Assembly (NCBI GenBank): GCA_015228995.1
Contig: JADGCM010000051.1
Span: 1 to 10,997, forward strand
DNA length: 10,997 bases
Direction of reading: 5' to 3'
Source of the DNA: Magnetococcales bacterium
Lineage (GTDB): Bacteria; Pseudomonadota; Magnetococcia; Magnetococcales; JADGCH01
In this document: positions 7,346-10,997 of the stretch, one piece after another
How positions within the stretch are numbered: position 1 is the first letter of the stretch
How the letters are laid out: each line of letters starts with the position of its first letter
Program-made: the position numbers and the translations under genes
Notes under the pieces: model-generated
What the model was told of the DNA's origin: nothing
The model's database searches: none
Seen by the model: the letters and a program-made list of their open reading frames with translations, nothing else

Positions 7346-7373
7346 GTATTGGTCCCATCGTATTGGTCCCATC
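7346..7373 (+). repeat. 14-bp perfect tandem duplication
   Basis: GTATTGGTCCCATC occurs twice in direct contact (7346-7359 and 7360-7373) in the gap between dsrH and dsrJ, just before the dsrJ ribosome site. It looks like a recent slippage or microduplication. It widens the gap from 36 to 50 nt and shows no evident hairpin. No function can be assigned. Confidence 0.9.
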
Positions 7374-7375
7374 TA

Positions 7376-7382
7376 AGGAGGG
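7376..7382 (+). promoter_or_regulatory. Ribosome binding site of dsrJ
   Basis: AAGGAGG lies 8 nt before the ATG at 7391. This fixes the dsrJ start there and excludes the longer in-frame reading from 7331, which would overlap dsrH and add about 20 residues before the signal peptide. A second ATG follows immediately at 7394. Confidence 0.85.
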
Positions 7383-7390
7383 TTAGGAAG

Positions 7391-7747
7391 ATGATGCGTT
7401 TACGAGAGGTGGCTCTCTACAGGATCATCTTGATGGCGGTGGTTGGTGTGTTGTGTCTCATGGATAACATGCCAGTGTGGGCCATGGGGGCTGCTGTCCC
7501 CCAGTTGCAACCCGCTCAGGATAAGCCGTGTGTGCGTGATCCGGCCTGGATGCGTCGTAACCATCCTGAGTTTCTGAGACAGAAGCGCGACTTGACCGTA
7601 CGCGAGGGAGTGCGGGTCCGCAATGAAAGTTTGGCGCGGTGTGCCACTTGTCATCAAGATCGGGCTCAATTTTGTGATCGTTGTCATCAGTATGCTGGGG
7701 TTGATCCGAACTGTTTTACGTGCCATAATTATGTACACACGCCATAA
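7391..7747 (+). CDS. dsrJ: Triheme cytochrome c DsrJ
   Basis: DsrJ is the periplasmic triheme c-type cytochrome of the DsrMKJOP complex and is thought to take part in sulfur-linked electron transfer across the membrane. The 118-residue product has a hydrophobic signal or anchor at about residues 8-31. Three CXXCH sites follow: CATCH at 84-88, CDRCH at 95-99 and CFTCH at 108-112. Between them and the signal lie PCVRDPAWMRRNHPEFL and RDLTVREGVR, typical DsrJ blocks. Cys47 (Cys46 if the second ATG is used) matches the conserved cysteine known as an unusual distal heme ligand in Allochromatium DsrJ. The gene follows dsrH with no dsrCMKL between and precedes dsrO by 25 nt. Confidence 0.95.
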   Translation: MMRLREVALYRIILMAVVGVLCLMDNMPVWAMGAAVPQLQPAQDKPCVRDPAWMRRNHPEFLRQKRDLTVREGVRVRNESLARCATCHQDRAQFCDRCHQYAGVDPNCFTCHNYVHTP

Positions 7748-7772
7748 TAGTTATGAATAAGGAGCTGAGGTC

Positions 7773-8525
7773 GTGATGGACAGAAGAGCGGTATTAGGCC
7801 TGGGTGGGGCGGTAGCGGTAGGGACGTTGCTCGCTCCGGGTATACGGTTGTTGGCGGCCCCGCAGCCTAGCAGTAGCAGTGTCCCCAACAAGACAGAGGC
7901 CCTGGCGACGCAGCGCTGGGCCATGCTGATCGACGTCAATAAATGCTCGGCCGATTGTAGCAGCTGTATTGCTGCTTGTCGTGAGGAAAATCACGTGCCA
8001 ATGTTTGGTGACGCGGATCGTGACATCCACTGGATTCGTAAAGTGGAGTTGCGCGACCGGGAACGCCGCAAGCCGACGCTGAGCTTGCCAGCGCTCTGTA
8101 ACCACTGTGAACACCCCCCTTGTGTCCATGTCTGTCCCACCGGAGCTTCTTTTATTCGGAAAGATGGTTTGGTGCTGATCGACGAACATCGTTGTATTGG
8201 TTGCCGCTACTGCATCATTGCCTGTCCTTATAAATCGCGGTCGCTGGTCTATTTTTCGACCCAAATGCCGATTGGCGGCAACCCAAAAATACCGATTCGG
8301 GCCAAAGGGGTGGTGGAGAAATGCACCTTCTGTGTCCATCGCATTGATGAGGGCTTGCAGCCAGCCTGTGTCGAGGCGTGCAGTCGCAGTGGCGGTGGGG
8401 CGATGCTCTTCGGTGATCTGAACGACCCAAAGACGGAAATTAGCCAGCGTGTTAAGATGCTACGCACTGAGGTCATGCGCGAGGATCTCGGCCTGAAGCC
8501 GCATGTTCATTACCAGGGGTTATAA
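7773..8525 (+). CDS. dsrO: Periplasmic iron-sulfur protein DsrO
   Basis: DsrO is the ferredoxin-like subunit of DsrMKJOP, located on the periplasmic side and passing electrons between DsrJ and DsrP. The 250-residue product begins with a Tat-type signal (DRRAVLGLGG, then a hydrophobic stretch and an AAPQP cleavage region). Sixteen cysteines form four [4Fe-4S] sites: C58/62/65/69, C109/112/117/121 (CNHCEHPPC), C141/144/147/151 (CIGCRYC) and C184/187/199/203. After the last group the usual CPTGA is replaced by CSRSGGGA. The start is either GTG 7773 (AAGGAG 8 nt upstream) or ATG 7776 (GAGG 5 nt upstream); they differ by one residue. dsrP begins 3 nt after the stop. Confidence 0.95.
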   Translation: MMDRRAVLGLGGAVAVGTLLAPGIRLLAAPQPSSSSVPNKTEALATQRWAMLIDVNKCSADCSSCIAACREENHVPMFGDADRDIHWIRKVELRDRERRKPTLSLPALCNHCEHPPCVHVCPTGASFIRKDGLVLIDEHRCIGCRYCIIACPYKSRSLVYFSTQMPIGGNPKIPIRAKGVVEKCTFCVHRIDEGLQPACVEACSRSGGGAMLFGDLNDPKTEISQRVKMLRTEVMREDLGLKPHVHYQGL

Positions 8526-8528
8526 AAG

Positions 8529-9725
8529 ATGATCATCAGCGACTACACCACTATCAAGGGCTGTTCCAAGGAGTACTGGAAACTGGTCGGTGGTTCGGGC
8601 CTTATGCTTCTTGCGGGCCTGTTAGCCTTTTTGATTATCGAGATCAATGGCCACTCCATCACCAACATGACCAACCAGATTGTTTGGGGCACGCCACACG
8701 TGTTTGCCATTTCCTTGCTGGTTATGGCTTCTGGAGCTCTCAATCTGGCCTCGATGGCCACGGTCTTTGGTGCCGCCCATTACAAGCCGTTTCGGCGTTT
8801 TTCGGCGTTCCTGGCCATTGCTTTGCTGTGTGGTGGCTTGGCAGTGCTGATGCTGGATTTGGGCCGCCCCGACCGGCTGCTCCTGACCATGATCCACATG
8901 AATTTTCGCTCGATGTTTACTTGGAACGTCTTTCTCTATTCTGGCTTTGTGGTGCTCTGTTTTCTCTACCTGTGGGCCATGTTTGAGCATGAGGAGTGGA
9001 TCAAGGTAGCGGGTAGTGCCGCCTTTGCTGGTCGGTTGATTTTGACGACCGGTACTGGTTCGATTTTTGGCGTTATCCATGCGCGGGAGTTGTTTCATTC
9101 AGCCGTTACCGCCCCCACCTTTATTGCGGTATCATTGACGTCGGGCACGGCGCTTTGTCTGCTGCTGTTGGTAACGACCTTCCACTACACCAACCGCTCC
9201 TTGGATTTTCGGCTGGTACGTGGTATGCGTAACATGCTGATCTTCTTTACATTAATGGTTGGTTATTTGTTTGTGATTGAGAAGTTCACCAAGTTTTATT
9301 CACCAGCCTTTTATGACGTCGAGCGCTGGATTTTGGCCGGTCCTTATAGCCCGTTGTATTGGATCGGGGTGATTGGTTGCGGTGTCGTTGTCCCGCTGGC
9401 GCTGTTGTTTCATAAGCGGATTGGCGAAAGCACCAAGGGGATTATGTGGGCCTCGGCGCTGATCATTGTTGGTGAGATGGCCTTTATCGCCCATGTTTTG
9501 ATTGCTGGTCAAGCCTACCCGTTGCAGCTTTTCCCGGGCTATGAGGCAGCGAGCCTGTTCCAGGATGGCCAGGATGGCCGTTATTTTCCCAGTATTGTCG
9601 AGATCATGCTTGGATTGGGCGGTGTTGGCATTGCTGGTTTGATCTATCTGCTTGGATTGCGGTTTTTCCGTCTATTACCTGAGCGCGTGGTCGCACCGGC
9701 TGGTTGGGAGCCGTGGAAGCCGTAG
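8529..9725 (+). CDS. dsrP: Integral membrane subunit DsrP (NrfD/PsrC family)
   Basis: DsrP is the NrfD-type membrane subunit of DsrMKJOP, expected to exchange electrons between the quinone pool and DsrO. The 398-residue product is strongly hydrophobic, with about ten membrane segments near residues 18-38, 56-80, 92-112, 128-150, 165-182, 190-207, 231-251, 275-295, 307-327 and 355-380. Family blocks include NQIVWGTPHVFAISLLVMASG, LDLGRPDRLL and MFTWNVFLYSGF. It starts 3 nt after dsrO, and its own ribosome site is weak (AGGGG 10 nt upstream), suggesting coupled translation. The TAG stop overlaps the GTG start of the following protease gene. dsrN, a common next gene, is absent. Confidence 0.94.
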   Translation: MIISDYTTIKGCSKEYWKLVGGSGLMLLAGLLAFLIIEINGHSITNMTNQIVWGTPHVFAISLLVMASGALNLASMATVFGAAHYKPFRRFSAFLAIALLCGGLAVLMLDLGRPDRLLLTMIHMNFRSMFTWNVFLYSGFVVLCFLYLWAMFEHEEWIKVAGSAAFAGRLILTTGTGSIFGVIHARELFHSAVTAPTFIAVSLTSGTALCLLLLVTTFHYTNRSLDFRLVRGMRNMLIFFTLMVGYLFVIEKFTKFYSPAFYDVERWILAGPYSPLYWIGVIGCGVVVPLALLFHKRIGESTKGIMWASALIIVGEMAFIAHVLIAGQAYPLQLFPGYEAASLFQDGQDGRYFPSIVEIMLGLGGVGIAGLIYLLGLRFFRLLPERVVAPAGWEPWKP

Positions 9726-10099
9726 TGGGGCTGGTTCATGCCGAGTTGTCGTTAAAAAATCCCCGTTCAGGGGCGGTCATGTCCGTGCGCGCCATGGCCG
9801 ACAGTGGCGCACTACTGATGTGTATTCCCCAGCATGTAGCGCTGCAATTGCAGTTGGAAGAACTGGAAAAACGCGAGGTGACGCTGGCCGACGGTCGGCG
9901 CCGCCTAGTCCCTTATGTCGGCCCCCTCGAAATTCATTTTGCCAACCGACGTTGCTTTACCGGTGCGCTCGTACTGGGCGACGAGCCCCTGTTGGGGGTT
10001 GTGCCCATGGAAGACATGGACATTCTGATTGATGTGGCGCAGCGGCGGTTGATCGTCAATCCGGATAGTCCCAACATCGCCGTCGCCCCCGTCAAATAG
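9725..10099 (+). CDS. Retropepsin-like clan AA aspartic protease
   Basis: This small single-domain protein resembles the prokaryotic clan AA aspartic proteases (AF_0612-like family), which would act as homodimers; its substrate is unknown. From GTG 9725 it has 124 residues and starts MGLVHAELSLKN, the usual family beginning. The catalytic triplet is D26-S27-G28 (ADSGALLMCIP), a DSG variant of the common DTG. A LADGRRRLVPYVGP strand and the ALVLGDEPLLGVVPMEDMDI block follow, as in the family. There is no signal peptide, so it is likely cytoplasmic. Earlier starts (TTG 9704, GTG 9713) remain possible. The start overlaps the dsrP stop by 1 nt, implying cotranscription. The last few codons and the stop lie inside the repeat that begins near 10086, so its C-terminus may have been remodelled. 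Confidence 0.82.
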   Translation: MGLVHAELSLKNPRSGAVMSVRAMADSGALLMCIPQHVALQLQLEELEKREVTLADGRRRLVPYVGPLEIHFANRRCFTGALVLGDEPLLGVVPMEDMDILIDVAQRRLIVNPDSPNIAVAPVK

Positions 10100-10160
10100 A
10101 GCTGGCCATTGCCCGCATCTCCCTGACCAGCTGATCGGTTCGGCCAGCCAGATGGGCGTC
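10086..10160 (+). repeat. Direct repeat, copy 1 of 2
   Basis: This copy matches 10686-10765. The best-conserved part, 10111-10160, is 50 bp with two substitutions. Homology extends left through CAAATAGA and CCATT with small gaps. It contains GACCAGCTGATC, a nearly perfect palindrome that is perfect in copy 2, and a CATCT/AGATG outer pair, so a folded transcript is possible. It overlaps the 3' end of the protease gene. On the minus strand, 10160 down to 10092 reads DAHLAG..TDQLVREMRA and ends SI-stop, but a stop codon sits directly upstream, so it is a fragment. Confidence 0.85.
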
Positions 10161-10170
10161 TCAAATGAGA
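10159..10170 (+). promoter_or_regulatory. Palindrome upstream of the DUF4258-like gene
   Basis: TCTCA-AA-TGAGA is a perfect 5-bp dyad with a 2-nt centre, ending 16 nt before the ATG at 10187, at the junction where repeat copy 1 ends. It could be an autoregulatory operator of the kind seen before toxin-antitoxin genes. The motif CGTCTCAAAT recurs at 10690-10699 at the inner edge of copy 2, so it may instead mark the cassette boundary. No clear promoter is seen next to it. Confidence 0.35.
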
Positions 10171-10186
10171 AGACGGGATTGAAAAA

Positions 10187-10429
10187 ATGAAACAGTGGAG
10201 GTTCACGCCATATTTTCAAGACATGAAAAAACGTCCAGATAGAGAATGGATTAAAGAGGAATGGATATTTGAAACGGTTGATAGGCCTGAATACAGGGAA
10301 ATACAAGAGAATGGATGCATAAGTTGCCTAAAGTGTATTGACGTGGCAGGTGGTCGGTGGCTCCGTGTTGTACTGGATGATGAAGAGACGATCCATAACA
10401 CCTTTTTTGATAGGAGATTCAAGCCATGA
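10187..10429 (+). CDS. Small DUF4258-like protein, possible toxin
   Basis: The function is unknown. The 80-residue product (WRFTPYFQDMKKRPDREWIKEE at the start; GGRWLRVVLDDEETIHNTFFDR at the end) resembles DUF4258-type proteins, compact RelE-like-sized domains often found beside small antitoxin-like genes. Two cysteines (CISCLKC region supplies three in total) lie in the middle and could be chance. Base composition is visibly AT-richer than the dsr and phe genes, suggesting separate acquisition. The ribosome site is weak (GGGA). The TGA stop overlaps the ATG of the DUF2283-like gene by 4 nt. A toxin role is inferred from size and arrangement, not shown. Confidence 0.7.
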   Translation: MKQWRFTPYFQDMKKRPDREWIKEEWIFETVDRPEYREIQENGCISCLKCIDVAGGRWLRVVLDDEETIHNTFFDRRFKP

Positions 10430-10647
10430 AAATTAAATATTACCCTGACACAGATACACTTTATATTGAGTTTAACGATAACCGAATCGTTGAAACGAGA
10501 GAATTAGATAGTTTTATGCTGATAGATGTTGACGAACAAGACAGCGTCTGTGCCATGACGGTTGAAAGAGCTTCACAGCGAGCCAATATGCCCGAGATCG
10601 TGTTTAATATCCCAAGTCAGAAGGCTGGGGAAAGGGTCGCGGCGTAG
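10426..10647 (+). CDS. DUF2283 family small protein
   Basis: This 73-residue protein has the DUF2283 signature: MKIKYYPDTDTLYIEFND at the N-terminus, followed by a short hairpin and DSFMLIDVDEQDSVCAMTVERAS. DUF2283 proteins are small beta-rich proteins of unknown function that often lie next to DUF4258 genes, an arrangement like a toxin-antitoxin or regulator pair. It overlaps the preceding gene by 4 nt (ATGA) and has an AGGAG site 9 nt upstream, so it is probably translated efficiently. It is AT-rich like its partner. The pair is enclosed by the two direct repeats. Confidence 0.85.
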   Translation: MKIKYYPDTDTLYIEFNDNRIVETRELDSFMLIDVDEQDSVCAMTVERASQRANMPEIVFNIPSQKAGERVAA

Positions 10648-10685
10648 GATCAGAAGTGGATCCCTGCCGCTCGAAGCCATGCAGC

Positions 10686-10765
10686 CCCCCGTCTCAAATA
10701 GACACCACCATTGCTGCCCGCATCTCCCTGACCAGCTGGTCGGTTTGGCCAGCCAGATGGGCGTC
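10686..10765 (+). repeat. Direct repeat, copy 2 of 2
   Basis: This is the partner of 10086-10160, about 600 bp downstream in the same orientation; the 50-bp core is 10716-10765. The centre GACCAGCTGGTC (10729-10740) is a perfect 12-bp palindrome. Compared with copy 1 it has a 3-nt insertion before the core and a 2-nt insertion near CGTC. The two copies bracket the DUF4258-DUF2283 pair. No transposase, inverted terminal repeats or target-site duplication are evident, so mobility is inference. Confidence 0.85.
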
Positions 10766-10783
10766 CCCCATGGCGTAAAGCAT
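10694..10783 (-). pseudogene. Minus-strand small reading frame within the repeat
   Basis: On the minus strand an ATG at 10783 opens a 29-codon frame (MLYAMGDAHLAG, then TDQLVREMRA, ending SI-stop). Copy 1 of the repeat keeps the same frame over the core, a whole-codon indel and the same SI-stop ending, but lacks the start. This suggests a repeated remnant of a small gene, or its 3' end. No Shine-Dalgarno precedes the ATG and I do not recognise the protein. A chance frame inside a palindromic repeat cannot be excluded. Confidence 0.35.
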
Positions 10784-10796
10784 CTGTTAATTGAAT

Positions 10797-10803
10797 AGGA
10801 GGG
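10797..10803 (+). promoter_or_regulatory. Ribosome binding site of the DUF2281-like gene
   Basis: AGGAGGG lies 6 nt before the ATG at 10810. It is one of the strongest Shine-Dalgarno sequences in the window and is the main support for treating this short reading frame as a real gene. Confidence 0.85.
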
Positions 10804-10809
10804 TTCATA

Positions 10810-10974
10810 ATGACCACCGCCGAACGCATTTATGCTGAAGCACAATTATTATCTGATGAAATGGCCAGCGAGGTGTTGGATTTTATCTTGTCTCTGACAC
10901 ATCGGTATGGTTTGCAACAACAGGATGGACATGGATTTGAGCGTGAATTTGTCAGCGGCAATCTGAAAGTGTAG
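10810..10974 (+). CDS. Small DUF2281-like, antitoxin-like protein
   Basis: This 54-residue gene begins MTTAERIYAEAQLLSDEMAS, continues EVLDFILSLTHRYG and ends in SGNLKV. The pattern of a helix followed by a VLDFI helix resembles DUF2281-type proteins, small antitoxin-like partners usually followed by a toxin gene (often PIN- or RelE-type). The downstream partner would lie outside the window. It has a strong AGGAGGG ribosome site and sits 44 nt after repeat copy 2. No promoter is evident. The family assignment rests on short motif resemblance and could be wrong; that it is coding is more secure. Confidence 0.7.
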   Translation: MTTAERIYAEAQLLSDEMASEVLDFILSLTHRYGLQQQDGHGFEREFVSGNLKV

Positions 10975-10997
10975 TGATTCTGGCAATCTGAAAATGT
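10957..10997 (+). repeat. Short direct repeat at window edge, 25-bp period
   Basis: GGCAATCTGAAAGTGT at 10957-10972 recurs as GGCAATCTGAAAATGT at 10982-10997 with one mismatch in 16. The first copy covers the last codons of the DUF2281-like gene and the second lies just past its stop. It may be a local tandem duplication of the gene's 3' end or the first units of a longer array cut off by the window. Confidence 0.6.

Noticed and set aside
7331..7390. Longer DsrJ start overlapping dsrH
   Set aside because: The extension would precede a normal signal peptide, and AAGGAGG at 7376-7382 is ideally spaced for the ATG at 7391.
9561..9580. Short CAGGATGGC direct repeat inside dsrP
   Set aside because: It merely encodes QDGQDG in a conserved loop and is too short to mean more.
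10647..10663. Hairpin GGATC/GATCC after the DUF2283 gene as terminator
   Set aside because: The stem is only 5 bp with a 7-nt loop and has no T run after it.
10086..10765. CRISPR array
   Set aside because: There are only two copies, about 600 bp apart, with genes between them and no regular short spacers.

Overview
The window comes from a proteobacterial genome with a dissimilatory sulfur-oxidation pathway. The housekeeping left half has a bacterial infC-rpmI-rplT-pheS-pheT order, followed by pcm and an nlpD-like gene. The pcm-nlpD pair recalls the gammaproteobacterial surE-pcm-nlpD-rpoS neighbourhood. The centre carries dsrE, dsrF and dsrH, a trio that marks sulfur oxidizers rather than sulfate reducers, plus the membrane-complex genes dsrJ, dsrO and dsrP. 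The exact taxon cannot be read from the sequence; a gammaproteobacterial sulfur oxidizer or a magnetotactic coccus-type lineage would both fit, and this is a guess.

Layout, all genes on the + strand: (1) 14-4733, translation genes: IF3, L35, L20 and both PheRS subunits, with rplT/pheS and pheS/pheT overlapping. (2) 4749-6151, pcm and an NlpD-like lipoprotein with a degenerate LytM domain, overlapping by 4 nt. (3) 6152-6257, an intergenic gap with a strong extended -10 promoter candidate. (4) 6258-9725, dsrEFH-dsrJOP, tightly packed with good ribosome binding sites. DsrEFH is a cytoplasmic sulfur-transfer hexamer feeding DsrC. DsrJ (periplasmic triheme cytochrome), DsrO (Tat-exported Fe-S protein) and DsrP (NrfD-like quinone-interacting membrane protein) are the electron-transfer part of the DsrMKJOP complex. 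dsrC, dsrM, dsrK and dsrL, usually found between H and J, are missing here. (5) 9725-10099, a retropepsin-like clan AA protease whose start codon overlaps the dsrP stop. (6) 10086-10997, an accessory tail. A pair of small genes (DUF4258-like and DUF2283-like), visibly AT-richer than the rest, is flanked by two direct copies of a repeat of about 75-80 bp. A 54-residue DUF2281-like (antitoxin-like) gene follows, and the window ends inside a short direct repeat.

The least ordinary parts are the compacted dsrEFH-JOP operon, the protease gene coupled to dsrP, and the repeat-flanked cassette. The repeats also preserve a minus-strand reading frame with a shared stop codon, which suggests remnants of a small gene. 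No complete novel system can be demonstrated; the right end is the best place to look for a small mobile toxin-antitoxin-like cassette.
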